From NCBI RefSeq assembly GCF_022829285.1, contig NZ_JAKSYI010000145.1, positions 1 through 64,000 on the forward strand: a stretch of 64,000 bases of DNA, read 5' to 3'. Origin of the DNA: Methylobacterium sp. J-078 (GTDB lineage Bacteria > Pseudomonadota > Alphaproteobacteria > Rhizobiales > Beijerinckiaceae). Within the stretch, counting starts at the first letter, position 1. Each line of letters opens with the position of its first letter. The translations under genes were made by a program, and so were the position numbers. This document shows, one piece after another, positions 33,838 through 43,005 of this stretch. The notes beneath the pieces are model-generated. The model was not told the origin of the DNA and did not search any database. It saw only the letters and a program-made list of their open reading frames with translations.

Positions 33838-34094
33838 GGGCAAGCTCCGTTCAGGACGTCGGGTTCGTGCGTGCGCGCTGCGCTCGGCATAACCTGGAAC
33901 GCGGTCCGGTCGCACGCCGGATAGAGGTCGTGCCGACCACAACACCCAGAATGGCGGCGCTGGCCAGGGCTTGTCCTCCATCCGGGCGACGCGAAGCCGC
34001 ACTCTGTCACGGGGCCCCACCCGGACGAGTGGTGGAACTGGGTCCACGCCGCTAAGCCGACCCACCCCTGCGGCCCGGATCGGAGACCGGAACC

Positions 34095-35024
34095 ATGACC
34101 GGCACGATCCTGCTGGCGCTGCTGCCCATCGTCCTCCTCATCGGCCTCGGCGCGGCCCTGCGCCGATCGCGCTTCCTCGGCGAAGCGTTCTGGCCCCAGG
34201 CGGAACGGCTCGGCTACTACGTCCTGCTGCCGTCCCTCTTCGTCCACGGCCTAGTGACCGCGCCGCTGGCGGGCATTCCCATCGGGGCGCTCGTCACCGT
34301 GCTGGTGTCCTCGACCCTCGTGGTCGCGGGCCTTCTCCTCGCGGGCCGGCGCTTCCTGAATCTCGGGGGCGCCGCGTTCACCTCGGTCTTCCAGGGCGGG
34401 GTCCGGTTCAACAACTACGTGGGCGTCTCCGTGGCGGCCGGGCTGTTCGGCGCCCAGGGCATCGCCCTGGCGGCGGTGGCCAACGCCGCCATCGTCCCCA
34501 CCGTGAACATCCTCTGCGTCCTCGTCTTCGCGCGCTTCGGCGCCCTCGGCCGCCCGTCGCTGGCCGGGCTCCTGCGCCTCCTCGCCCTTAATCCGCTGGT
34601 CGTGGCCTGCCTCGTCGGAATCGGCCTCAAGTCCGCGGACCTCGGCCTGCCCGGGGGCATCGAGCCGGCGCTGCGCGCCCTGGGTCAGGCCTCGCTCCCC
34701 CTCGGTCTGCTCTGCGTCGGCGCGGCCCTCGATTTCGGCACGGCGCGGGCCTGGGTGCGGCCCGTGCTCGTCGCGTCGGCGGCCAAGTTTATCGCGATGC
34801 CGCTGGCGACCCTGGCGGCCTGCCTCGCCCTCGGCCTCCACGGCCCCGCCGCCGCCACGGCCCTGCTGTTCCAGGCCCTGCCCACGGCCTCGTCCTCCTA
34901 CATCATGGCTCGGCAGCTCGGGGGCGACGCACCCCTGATGGCGGGAATCACCGCCGTGCAGACCGTGCTGGCGGGCCTGACCATGCCCCTGGTCCTCATC
35001 GGACTGCTCGAGATCGTCGGATGA
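34095..35024 (+). CDS. AEC-family (auxin efflux carrier) permease
   Basis: The 309-residue protein has ten predicted membrane helices in the two five-helix halves typical of AEC transporters. The early GLGAALRRSRFLGEAFWPQAERLGYYVLLPSL and the late ALPTASSSYIMARQLGGD are characteristic. Bacterial members transport malate, malonate or amino acids, but the substrate cannot be inferred here. It lies between the 3-hydroxybutyrate dehydrogenase and accA without operon overlap. Confidence 0.86.
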   Translation: MTGTILLALLPIVLLIGLGAALRRSRFLGEAFWPQAERLGYYVLLPSLFVHGLVTAPLAGIPIGALVTVLVSSTLVVAGLLLAGRRFLNLGGAAFTSVFQGGVRFNNYVGVSVAAGLFGAQGIALAAVANAAIVPTVNILCVLVFARFGALGRPSLAGLLRLLALNPLVVACLVGIGLKSADLGLPGGIEPALRALGQASLPLGLLCVGAALDFGTARAWVRPVLVASAAKFIAMPLATLAACLALGLHGPAAATALLFQALPTASSSYIMARQLGGDAPLMAGITAVQTVLAGLTMPLVLIGLLEIVG

Positions 35025-35188
35025 GGCTGGTGGGCCGGGCCGATCGCACCCCTCTGTTGACACCTGCCCGTCCATCCCCAACACCCTGCGCCCGCGCGGC
35101 CCCCGCCGCCGCGCCATAGGCCCGACACGATCTGCGTCAGAACGGTCGCCCGCCCGCCGGACCACCCGGTGCCGCGACCGAGCACGAA

Positions 35189-36163
35189 ATGGACCCCTCG
35201 ATGACGGTGATGCGCACCTACCTGGATTTCGAGAAGCCCGTCGCCGAACTCGAGGCCAAGGTCGAGGAGTTGCGGGCGCTGGGCGCACGCGACGGCGCCG
35301 TCTCGATCAGCGACGAGGTCGGGCGCCTGGAAGCGAAGGCCGCCGCCGCGCTCTCCGACATCTACGCCGCCCTCACGCCCTGGCAGAAGACGCAGGTCGC
35401 GCGCCACCCGCAGCGGCCGCATTTCATCGACTATTGCGCCGGCCTGATCACCGAGTTCACCCCGATGGCGGGCGACCGCAGCTTCGGCGAGGACGAGGCG
35501 ATCGTCGGCGGTCTCGGGCGCTTCAACGGTCGTCCGGTCTGCGTCCTCGGCCAGGAGAAGGGCTCCACCACCGAGACGCGGCTGCGGCACAATTTCGGGA
35601 TGGCCAAGCCCGAGGGCTACCGCAAGGCCGTCCGCCTGATGGAGCTCGCCGACCGCTTCGGGTTGCCGGTGCTGGCCTTCGTGGACACCGCCGGCGCCTT
35701 CCCAGGCATCGAGGCGGAGGAGCGGGGCCAGGCCGAGGCCATCGCCCGCTCCACGGAAGCCTGTCTGGCGCTGGGCGTGCCCAACATCGCCCTCGTCATC
35801 GGCGAGGGGGGCTCCGGGGGCGCCATCGCGCTCGCCACGGCCAATCGGGTGCTGATGCTTGAGCACGCCATCTACGGCGTGATCTCGCCCGAGGGCGCGG
35901 CCTCGATTCTGTGGCGCGACCAGGGGCGCGCGGCCGACGCGGCCACCGCCATGAAGATCACCGCGCAGGATCTGCTCCGCCTCGGCATCATCGACACCAT
36001 CGTTCCCGAGGCCACGGGCGGCGCGCATCGCGGTCGCGAAGCGGCCATCGCGGCCGCCGGAGCCGCCATGCAATCAGCTCTGGCGGAGTTCGATGGCCTG
36101 AGTCCGGACGAAATCCGCGACCGGCGGGCGGCCAAGTTCCTGGATATCGGCCGGAAGCTCTGA
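35189..36163 (+). CDS. accA: Acetyl-CoA carboxylase carboxyltransferase subunit alpha
   Basis: AccA, with AccD, transfers the carboxyl group from biotin to acetyl-CoA to make malonyl-CoA, the first step of fatty acid synthesis. The protein, up to 324 residues, shows the family pattern: N-terminal coiled helix (YLDFEKPVAELEAKVEEL), VDTAGAFPGIEAEERGQAEAIARS and GEGGSGGAIALATANRVLMLEHAIYGVISPEGAASILW (broken here for length). In-frame ATGs at 35189, 35201 and 35210 are possible starts, none with a strong ribosome-binding site. The last gives MRTYLDFEKP, which is the usual N-terminus. Monocistronic in this window. Confidence 0.95.
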   Translation: MDPSMTVMRTYLDFEKPVAELEAKVEELRALGARDGAVSISDEVGRLEAKAAAALSDIYAALTPWQKTQVARHPQRPHFIDYCAGLITEFTPMAGDRSFGEDEAIVGGLGRFNGRPVCVLGQEKGSTTETRLRHNFGMAKPEGYRKAVRLMELADRFGLPVLAFVDTAGAFPGIEAEERGQAEAIARSTEACLALGVPNIALVIGEGGSGGAIALATANRVLMLEHAIYGVISPEGAASILWRDQGRAADAATAMKITAQDLLRLGIIDTIVPEATGGAHRGREAAIAAAGAAMQSALAEFDGLSPDEIRDRRAAKFLDIGRKL

Positions 36164-36511
36164 TCCATCCGACCTGCGGCGGCATGACGCGGGCGAGCGA
36201 CGGAACCAAGCCGACATTCGTTAGGATGCGGTGTCTAGTCTGATCGCCGGCGCGGCGGGTCCTTCGGGCACCGGAAAGTCGTTGGCGATCAACCGCTTCC
36301 CCTGCCCTGAAATATCCGTCGGATGGCAGTTCCGGGCTTTGCGGCAAGAACGCGTCCGCACCCCCGCGATGACCGCAATCCACACTAGGCGCGCCGACCA
36401 TCGAGCGTCGCCTTGCGGTAACAACCGGGTAAGTTTAACCAAGCTAAGGGGTTGGGGAGTGGCGTTCGACGGGAAGATCCCGCGGATGCATGACTGAGGA
36501 CGGGGTTCCCC
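36164..36511. other. Intergenic stretch before the YafK-like gene
   Basis: These 348 bases contain no supported gene. The last 100 bases are AT-richer (around 36415-36450, including AAGTTTAACC) and probably hold the promoter of the L,D-transpeptidase gene. A short frame on the minus strand belongs to shadow coding of the neighbouring genes. Confidence 0.45.
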
Positions 36512-38059
36512 ATGGCTATGCGCCCGCTCGTGGCCGCCGCTTTCGCTGTGCTCGCACTCTCGCTCGGCGCATGCCAGGACGGATCGACCGGCGGCGTTCC
36601 CCTCCGCGCCCTCGCGCCCGTGCCTCAGAAGACCCTCGCGCTGATGGCGCAGAAGGGCATGTCCCAGAACGACCCGATCCTGATCCGCGCCTACAAGCGG
36701 GAAGCGGAGATGGAGGTGTGGAAGCGCGGCATCAACGGCCAGTACGCGCTCCTGAAGACCTTCCCGATCTGCCGCTGGTCGGGCCAGCTCGGCCCCAAGA
36801 CCAAGCAGGGCGACCGGCAGGCGCCGGAGGGCTTCTACACCGTGACGCCGGGACAGATGAACCCGAACTCGTCCTACTACCTTTCGTTCGACACCGGTTA
36901 CCCCAACGCCTACGACCGCGCGAACGGACGCACCGGCAACTACATCATGGTGCACGGCACCTGCTCGTCCTCGGGCTGCTTTGCCATGACCGACGAGTCG
37001 ATGGGCGAGATCTACGCCTTGGCGCGTGATTCCTTCGCGGGCGGTCAGCGTGCGTTCCAGTTCCAGTCCTACCCGTTCCGGATGACGCCGGCGAACGTCG
37101 CCAAGTTCCGCAACGACCCGAACGCACCCTTCTGGAAGAATCTCAAGGAGGGCTCCGACTACTTCGAGGCCCTGCGCGAGGAGCCGCGCGTGGGCGTGTG
37201 CGGCTCGAAATACGTGTTCGGCGGCGCGGATGCCGCGGCAGGCTCCTGCACGCCGAAGGTCGAGCCGCAGGTCGCCGAGAAGCGCGAGCGCGACAACCGC
37301 GAGATCGCCGAACTCATCGCCAAGGGCACGCCGGCCACCCGCCTCGTCTACGACGACGGCAGCCAGAACCCCGTGTTCCGCGGGCAGCAGACGCCCGCCA
37401 ACACCCTGACCTTCGCGAGCCTCGGAAAGCCCGAGCCCGAAATGCCCTACGATCCTAAGGACTACGCCCAGCACAAGCTCGGCGAGGTCAGTCGTCCCGA
37501 GAGCCTCGCCGCCGGCGAGCGCGAGATCGAGGTCGATGCCAAGGGCCGTCCGGTGATGATGGCGGCCGCACCGATCCCCACCAAGGCCGCCGCGGCGAAC
37601 CTGGCCCGCAAGGGTTCGACCCCCGCCGCGAAGCCCGAACCCATCGTCGCCGAGCCGGCCAATCTTTCGCCCGCCAAGCCCGCCCGGGTCATGGTGGCGG
37701 ATGCCGACGGGGATCCGGCGGCCTACAAGAAGCTCCTGGGCAACCTGTTCAGCAACGGCGCCCCCGCGACGCCGGCCACCGACGCGGCGACGGTGCCGGC
37801 CGTGGCCGCGCCGGAACCGGCCAAGCTGGAGTTGAAGCCGGACGCGAAGGCGCCCCACGCTCATGCCGCCCTCCCGAGGACCGCGCCGGTGAAGGCCGCC
37901 CATGCGGGACTGGCGGCGGACAAAGCCAAGCCGGCGACCGACGAGAAGTCGAAGCCCGCCAGCGACGACAAGGCGGCCGGCAAGGCGACTCAGAAGACGG
38001 TGGCGACGGTCGGGCAGGCGTCTCCCAAGACCACCGGTTCGACGACCGCCAAGAACTGA
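36512..38059 (+). CDS. YafK-type L,D-transpeptidase-fold lipoprotein
   Basis: The 515-residue protein has a lipoprotein signal (LALSLGAC, Cys21). A YkuD-fold catalytic domain covers about residues 40-235. The active site reads HGTCSSSGCFAMTDE with His148 and Cys156, the form seen in YafK/DpaA. In E. coli that enzyme cuts the link between peptidoglycan and Braun lipoprotein. A long Ala/Pro/Lys-rich C-terminal region (about 330-515) is probably disordered and wall-associated. The enzymatic direction (transpeptidase or amidase) cannot be told from sequence. It converges on a LysE gene with a strong hairpin between. Confidence 0.83.
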   Translation: MAMRPLVAAAFAVLALSLGACQDGSTGGVPLRALAPVPQKTLALMAQKGMSQNDPILIRAYKREAEMEVWKRGINGQYALLKTFPICRWSGQLGPKTKQGDRQAPEGFYTVTPGQMNPNSSYYLSFDTGYPNAYDRANGRTGNYIMVHGTCSSSGCFAMTDESMGEIYALARDSFAGGQRAFQFQSYPFRMTPANVAKFRNDPNAPFWKNLKEGSDYFEALREEPRVGVCGSKYVFGGADAAAGSCTPKVEPQVAEKRERDNREIAELIAKGTPATRLVYDDGSQNPVFRGQQTPANTLTFASLGKPEPEMPYDPKDYAQHKLGEVSRPESLAAGEREIEVDAKGRPVMMAAAPIPTKAAAANLARKGSTPAAKPEPIVAEPANLSPAKPARVMVADADGDPAAYKKLLGNLFSNGAPATPATDAATVPAVAAPEPAKLELKPDAKAPHAHAALPRTAPVKAAHAGLAADKAKPATDEKSKPASDDKAAGKATQKTVATVGQASPKTTGSTTAKN

Positions 38060-38092
38060 AGCGGCCGGCCTCCTATCCTCTTGTCAGATAAC

Positions 38093-38131
38093 GTTCCATC
38101 GCCGAAGCGGCATCCGCATCGGCGATGGAAC
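38093..38131. terminator. Long hairpin between convergent genes
   Basis: GTTCCATCGCCGA at 38093-38105 pairs perfectly with 38119-38131. An inner GCGG/CCGC stem continues after one A-A mismatch, leaving a three-base loop. It begins 33 bases after the L,D-transpeptidase stop and ends three bases before the LysE stop. Confidence 0.75.
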
Positions 38132-38134
38132 ACC

Positions 38135-38758
38135 CTAGCGGGCTCCGAGCAGCATCGCTCCGAAGCCGACGAAGATCGCGCCGGTGACCCGGTCGAAGGC
38201 CCGCTTCAGGGCAGGACGGGTCAGGGCGGTGGCGAGGCGGCGACCGCCCAGGGCGTAGACCCCGTACCATAACAGCTCCGCACCCGCGAAGGTGACGACC
38301 AGGATCACGAATTGCGGGCCCTGCGGCCGGGCGGGATCGACGAATTGCGGCAGGAAGGCGCTGGCGAACAACAGCAATTTGGGATTGCTCAGCCCGATCA
38401 GAAGCCCATCGCGATAGAGGCGCGCCGGGGAGAGCGGCGCCGGGCCCGCACCTCCGGAGACGGTGACGGGGGCATCGTCCCCGCGCCAGGCCCGGACCCC
38501 GAGGACGACGAGATAGGCGACGCCCGCGTAGCGCAGGATGTCGAACAGGACGGGCGACGCCATGAGAACGGCACTGAGGCCGGCGGCGGAGGCCAGGAGC
38601 ACGAGGACGACGGCGCTGAGGCAGCCCGCCATGGCGGCGAGGCTGCGCCGGAGCCCGACCCGCAGGCTGCGCGTCAGGATGTGGAGCATGTTCGGTCCGG
38701 GCGTCCCCGAGAGGACGAAGACGGCGCCGAGGAACAGCCACCAGGTCTGAAGGGTCAT
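38135..38758 (-). CDS. LysE/RhtB-family amino acid exporter
   Basis: The 207-residue protein has six predicted membrane helices and the LysE family start: LFLGAVFVLSGTPGPNMLHILTRSLRVG, where the TPGPN motif is diagnostic. The later NPKLLLFASAFLPQFVDP is equally typical. Members export lysine, threonine, homoserine lactones or other small amino compounds. The start at 38758 follows GAGGCG; a longer frame to 38866 lacks membrane-protein character. Substrate unknown. Confidence 0.88.
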   Translation of the reverse strand: MTLQTWWLFLGAVFVLSGTPGPNMLHILTRSLRVGLRRSLAAMAGCLSAVVLVLLASAAGLSAVLMASPVLFDILRYAGVAYLVVLGVRAWRGDDAPVTVSGGAGPAPLSPARLYRDGLLIGLSNPKLLLFASAFLPQFVDPARPQGPQFVILVVTFAGAELLWYGVYALGGRRLATALTRPALKRAFDRVTGAIFVGFGAMLLGAR

Positions 38759-38864
38759 CGCTTCGCGCCTCACGGAACCGGAGGGAGGCGGTCCCGTGCC
38801 GTCGATACACCGGAAACGGGCGCGCGAGAGGCGGCGCCGCGCGCCGGGCAGCCCTGTGTGCGGC

Positions 38865-38894
38865 AAAGAAAAAGGGCCCCGCGAGGGACCCCTT
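38865..38894 (-). terminator. Rho-independent terminator of the Met/Arg-rich gene
   Basis: Reading on the minus strand, AAGGGGTCCC pairs with GGGGCCCTT across a TCGC loop, with one bulged G and one G-T pair. The run TTTTTCTTT follows immediately (38865-38873 on the plus strand as AAAGAAAAA). It lies 29 bases after the stop of the Met/Arg-rich peptide gene. Confidence 0.8.
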
Positions 38895-38922
38895 CTCGAA
38901 TTCGGCCGGGTTCAGCGCCCGA

Positions 38923-39186
38923 TCACATGCGGCGCATCATGCGGCGGTGCATCATCCGACGCTCCATCCGGCGACGCTCCATCCGGCGGTCCATCCGGCG
39001 CTCCATGCGCCGATGCATCATGCGACGCTCCATGCGGTCCATCTGCACGGTGGACACGGTCTCGGGGGTGGTCACGCCCATCGGGGCGCCGGGCGCAGCG
39101 GAGGCAGAGGTGGCGAGGCTGGCACCGCCGAGCGAGGCGAGCACGGCGAAGGCTAGGGTCAGTTTCCTCACGAGGGAGTCTCCCAT
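38923..39186 (-). CDS. Secreted Met/Arg-rich repeat peptide
   Basis: The 87-residue product has a signal peptide (residues 1-30, VRKLTLAFAVLASLGGASLATSASA). A short linker (APGAPMGVTTPETVSTVQ) comes next, then a C-terminal half made almost only of Met, Arg and His in RRM, ERRM and HRRM units (about 49-87). A real gene is supported by the signal, an AGAAAGAG site before ATG 39186 and an intrinsic terminator. A GTG at the sixth codon is an alternative start. The Met/His content could bind copper or another metal, or the Arg content nucleic acid; neither is shown. The family is not recognised. Confidence 0.7.
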   Translation of the reverse strand: MGDSLVRKLTLAFAVLASLGGASLATSASAAPGAPMGVTTPETVSTVQMDRMERRMMHRRMERRMDRRMERRRMERRMMHRRMMRRM

Positions 39187-39263
39187 TCTCTTTCTGTCCG
39201 AGCGCGGCACCCGGGCGGTTCGGCCGGCCGGGAGGCCGGGAACCCATGTCGCGCACCGGAGTG

Positions 39264-39292
39264 AGCGGCGGACCCCGTTCCGGTCCGCCGCT
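39264..39292 (-). terminator. Hairpin downstream of phoH
   Basis: AGCGGCGGACC at 39264-39274 pairs perfectly with GGTCCGCCGCT at 39282-39292 over a seven-base loop. It lies 14 bases past the phoH stop on the minus strand, without a T-run. Confidence 0.55.
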
Positions 39293-39305
39293 GATAACCC
39301 GCGAG

Positions 39306-40022
39306 TCAGAGATTCGTTTCCTCGAAAGCCCGGACCCACTCAGCACAAATTCCCGAGCGCACGATGTCGTCGAGGGTAAATTCCACCACCGGGATCGGCA
39401 TCATCCGGCTTTTGATCAGGTGGATCACGGTGCGCAGGCCCGACGTCTCGCGCAAGTCCGTCTGGGACACGTCGCCGTTGATGATCACCTGGCAATCGTC
39501 TCCGATGCGGGTGAGGAACATCTTGATCTCGGCGGTGGTGGTGTTCTGCGCCTCGTCGAGGATCACGAGGCAGTTCTTGAAGGTGCGCCCGCGCATCACC
39601 TCAAAGGGCACCACCTCGATGTCGCCGGTCTTCACCGCGATCTCGAAGGCCGCCTCGCCCATGCGCTCCTTCATGGTCTCGGTCAGCGGTGCGACCCAGG
39701 GAGCGATCTTCTCTTCCAGGGTTCCGGGGAAGAAGCCCAGCGAGCGGCCGGAGGGCACGTTGGGCCGGGTGATGATGACCTTGCCGATCCGGCGCTGGCG
39801 GAGCTGGTCGGCGGCGCGGGTGCCCGCGATGAAGGTCTTGCCGGTGCCGGCGGGGCCCAGCACGATGACCTGTTTGTGAAGGGCCAGCGCGTCGAGATAC
39901 TGCGCCTGCCGGTCGGTGAGCGGTTGGATCGGACTTAAGTTGCGTTCTTCGTCGAAGCGCGTCTTGTGCGGCCGGACCGTGCGGTCCTCAACGAGTTCAA
40001 GTCGTGTGCGGCGTCTCTTCAT
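39306..40022 (-). CDS. PhoH-like ATPase
   Basis: The 238-residue protein is a P-loop ATPase with Walker A GPAGTGKT (56-63), the conserved ITRPNVPSGRSLGFFPGTLEEK and Walker B VILDEAQN. The C-terminal GDVSQTDL is also typical. This matches the cytoplasmic PhoH family, proposed to act in RNA metabolism or phosphate starvation. The N-terminal 30 residues are arginine-rich. It is a short form without the PIN or KH domains of some relatives. Monocistronic, with a hairpin after the stop. Confidence 0.88.
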   Translation of the reverse strand: MKRRRTRLELVEDRTVRPHKTRFDEERNLSPIQPLTDRQAQYLDALALHKQVIVLGPAGTGKTFIAGTRAADQLRQRRIGKVIITRPNVPSGRSLGFFPGTLEEKIAPWVAPLTETMKERMGEAAFEIAVKTGDIEVVPFEVMRGRTFKNCLVILDEAQNTTTAEIKMFLTRIGDDCQVIINGDVSQTDLRETSGLRTVIHLIKSRMMPIPVVEFTLDDIVRSGICAEWVRAFEETNL

Positions 40023-40427
40023 CGATCAACACTCCAACCGGACTTGCCAACCTGGATTCAATCTGAGCCTGACTTGCTGAACTTGCTTCGTGACATCCTT
40101 GAATCGATCCGAATTCGGCGATCCTTCCTGCTTCGCCCGCTTCACAGCCAATCCGGAGACCGCCCGCGAGTTCCGGGCGGCGCCATCAGGACTGTGGATA
40201 CCCGATACGGCCACGATGACCGCCGGACTTCGCGTTGCACGCACCATGCCGCGGGCCGCGCGACAGGGGCGTGACAACGACTATTCTTGCGAATGATGTA
40301 AAAAGTCTGCGCCGATGCTGCGCCGCGGGAGAAATCGTGCCGCGCCGGCCGATTGCCCGGTCCTGTGCCGTAGAAGACGCACTCCGCATTCGGCGACGCA
40401 CTCCGCAGATCCGAAGGCGCCCCGCGA
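40023..40427. other. Intergenic stretch between phoH and the helicase gene
   Basis: The 405 bases upstream of phoH carry no supported gene. Composition is less GC-rich from 40025 to 40130, which fits a promoter for phoH. No repeat, tRNA or strong hairpin was seen. Confidence 0.45.
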
Positions 40428-42794
40428 TCAGGCCGCCTGGATGAAGCTGTCGAGCACCATCTTCCGGCCGGCCTTGTCGAAATCAACGGTGAGCTTGTTG
40501 CCGTCCACACCCGCCACGGTGCCGGGGCCGAACTTGGTGTGGAACACCCGCATGTCGACGCTGAACGCCGAAGGCGCCCCCGTGGACTTGGCAATGAGCT
40601 CGCCCTCGATCTGGCGCGGGCCGCCACGGCTAACGGGCGAACGGTTGCCGACCCCGTAGCCGTTGGCATTGCCGCTTTGCGCCGTGTTGGCCTGGGCCCG
40701 CTGCCAGCCCGGCGTGCCGTAGGACGAGCCGAAGGGCGTCGGGTTGCGGTCGAAGCGCGAGGCCCCGGCCGAGAAGTGGGCGGGGGCGTCGAGGACGTCC
40801 ACGCTGTCCTCGGGCAATTCGTCGATGAAGCGGCTCGGCACCGTGGAGGACCACAGGCCGTGGATGCGCCGGTTGACGGCGAATGACAGCTTGGCGCGCT
40901 TGCGGGCGCGGGTCAGGCCCACATGGGCGAGGCGCCGCTCCTCCTCGAGACCGGCGCGGCCGCTCTCGTCGAGCGCCCGCTGGTTGGGGAACAGGCCGTC
41001 CTCCCAGCCGGGCAGGAACACGGTGTCGAACTCGAGGCCTTTGGCGGCGTGCAGGGTCATCAGCGAGACGCGGTCGGCCCCCTCCTGCTCGCTGGCCTCC
41101 ATGACGAGGGAGACGTGCTCCAGGAAGGCGGCGAGATCGGGAAACTCCTCCATGGAGCGCACGAACTCCTTGAGGTTCTCCAGGCGCCCGGCGGCGTCGG
41201 CCGACTTCTCCTTCTGCCACATCTCGGTGTAGCCGGATTCCTCCAGAATGGTCTGGGCCACCTCAGAATGCGGCTGGGTTCCCACCAGCCGCGACCACCG
41301 TGAAAAGCTCTCCACCAGGGCGCGCACGCCGGAGCGGGCGCGGGGCTTCAACTCGTCGGTCTCGACCACGAGGCGCGCGGCCTGGAGGAGCGGCACCCCT
41401 TGCGCGCGGGAATAGGCGTGCAGCGCCTGCAGGGTGGCGTCGCCCAGACCGCGCTTCGGGGTGTTGAAGATGCGCTCAAAAGCAAGGTCGTCGGAGGGAT
41501 TGGCGGTGACACGCAAGTACGCCAGCGCGTCGCGGATCTCGGCCCGCTCGTAGAAGCGCGGGCCCCCGATGACCCGGTAGGGCAGGCCGAGCTGGACGAA
41601 GCGGTCCTCGATCTCGCGCATCTGCGCGGAGATCCGCACCAGCACGGCGATCTCGGAGAGCGGGTGCTGCTTGGCCTGCAAACTCTCGATCGCTTCGGCG
41701 ACCTGGCGCGCCTCTTCTTCAGAATCCCAGGCGCCCGACACGGTCACCTTCTCGCCGGCCACGTCCTCGGTGCGAAGCGTCTTGCCCAGCCGCCCCTCGT
41801 TCTTCGCGATGAGGCCGGAGGCGGCGGCGAGGATGTGGCCGGTGGAGCGGTAGTTGCGCTCGAGACGCACCACCACGGCGCCAGGAAAATCGTGCTCGAA
41901 GCGCAGGATGTTGTCGACCTCGGCGCCGCGCCAGCCGTAGATCGACTGGTCGTCGTCGCCGACGCAGGCCACGTTGCGGTGGCCCTGCGCCAGCAGGCGC
42001 AGCCAGAGGTACTGGGCGACGTTGGTGTCCTGGTACTCGTCGACCAGGATGTAGCGGAAGCGTTGCTGGTAGTTTTCCAGCACGTCCGGGTTCTCGCGCC
42101 ACAGCTTGAGGCAGAGCAGCAGGAGATCGCCGAAATCGGCGGCGTTGAGAGTCAGGAGCCGGGCCTGGTAGGCCGAATAGAGCGCGCCGCCCTTGCCGAA
42201 GGCGAAGGCTCCCGCCTCGCCCGGCGGCACCTGCTCGGGCAGGAGGCCGCGATTCTTCCAGCCGTCGATGGCCGAGGAGAGGGCGCGGGCAGGCCAGCGC
42301 TTCTCGTCGATGTTCTGGTCGACGATGACCTGCTTCATAAGGCGAAGCTGGTCGTCCATGCCGAGAATCGTGAAGTCGGAGCGCAGGCCCACGAGCTCCG
42401 CGTGCCGGCGCAGGATCTTGGTGCCGATGGAATGGAAGGTGCCGAGCCAGGGCATGCCTTCGCCCGCCGGCCCGATGAGCCCGCCGATGCGGTGCTTCAT
42501 CTCGCGGGCGGCCTTGTTGGTGAAGGTCACCGAGAGGATGTCGAAGGGCCGCGCCTTGGCCGTCGCGATGAGGTGGGCGATGCGCGTCGTCAGCACCCGG
42601 GTCTTGCCGGTGCCGGCTCCCGCGAGCACGAGGACCGGCCCGTCCGTCGCCTCGACGGCGCGGCGCTGCTCGGCGTTCAGGCCCTCGAGATAGGGCGAGC
42701 CCTGCGGCCGCAGCGAGGCCATGGCGCGGGCGGCGATGGAGGTCGGAGCGGCGTCGGAGGCGGATGCGCCGGCCGCGTCGGAGTGCTGGGTCAT
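40428..42794 (-). CDS. uvrD: UvrD/PcrA-type DNA helicase
   Basis: The 788-residue enzyme is a superfamily 1A 3'-5' helicase. Motifs in order: Q-motif LNAEQRRAV, motif I GAGTGKT, Ia TFTNKAAREMK, II VDEYQDTN, III GDDDQSIYGWRGA, IV YRST, V LMTLHAAKGLEFD and VI VGLTRARK. A glycine/serine-rich linker then leads to a C-terminal Tudor-like domain (FHTKFGPGTVAGVDGNKLTVDF), as in PcrA. It would act in nucleotide excision repair, mismatch repair and clearing of RecA or RNA polymerase. The start at 42794 is favoured; upstream sequence is low-complexity. UvrD and PcrA cannot be separated here. Confidence 0.94.
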   Translation of the reverse strand: MTQHSDAAGASASDAAPTSIAARAMASLRPQGSPYLEGLNAEQRRAVEATDGPVLVLAGAGTGKTRVLTTRIAHLIATAKARPFDILSVTFTNKAAREMKHRIGGLIGPAGEGMPWLGTFHSIGTKILRRHAELVGLRSDFTILGMDDQLRLMKQVIVDQNIDEKRWPARALSSAIDGWKNRGLLPEQVPPGEAGAFAFGKGGALYSAYQARLLTLNAADFGDLLLLCLKLWRENPDVLENYQQRFRYILVDEYQDTNVAQYLWLRLLAQGHRNVACVGDDDQSIYGWRGAEVDNILRFEHDFPGAVVVRLERNYRSTGHILAAASGLIAKNEGRLGKTLRTEDVAGEKVTVSGAWDSEEEARQVAEAIESLQAKQHPLSEIAVLVRISAQMREIEDRFVQLGLPYRVIGGPRFYERAEIRDALAYLRVTANPSDDLAFERIFNTPKRGLGDATLQALHAYSRAQGVPLLQAARLVVETDELKPRARSGVRALVESFSRWSRLVGTQPHSEVAQTILEESGYTEMWQKEKSADAAGRLENLKEFVRSMEEFPDLAAFLEHVSLVMEASEQEGADRVSLMTLHAAKGLEFDTVFLPGWEDGLFPNQRALDESGRAGLEEERRLAHVGLTRARKRAKLSFAVNRRIHGLWSSTVPSRFIDELPEDSVDVLDAPAHFSAGASRFDRNPTPFGSSYGTPGWQRAQANTAQSGNANGYGVGNRSPVSRGGPRQIEGELIAKSTGAPSAFSVDMRVFHTKFGPGTVAGVDGNKLTVDFDKAGRKMVLDSFIQAA

Positions 42795-43005
42795 CGCGCA
42801 TCCCTGGACCAAAACGCGAACGGCGTCGAGGGTGGGGTGCGTTCCGGGGCCGATGTCGCTCCAATTCGCCGCGACGGTCTCGCCTGGCTCACGCCGGCGC
42901 GGGGGCTCGCTCCTATGGCGCCGTGCGCTCCCACCCCATTGCGGGCCTCGGGGAGGTCCGCTTATCGCCTTTCGTTCTTTACACGTACTCCATCCGGACA
43001 TTTCG

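Noticed and set aside
38926..39048. Possible CRISPR-like or minisatellite array in the Met/Arg-rich gene
   Set aside because: The repeats are short, imperfect codon-level repeats in one reading frame with no spacers; they are explained by the repetitive peptide.
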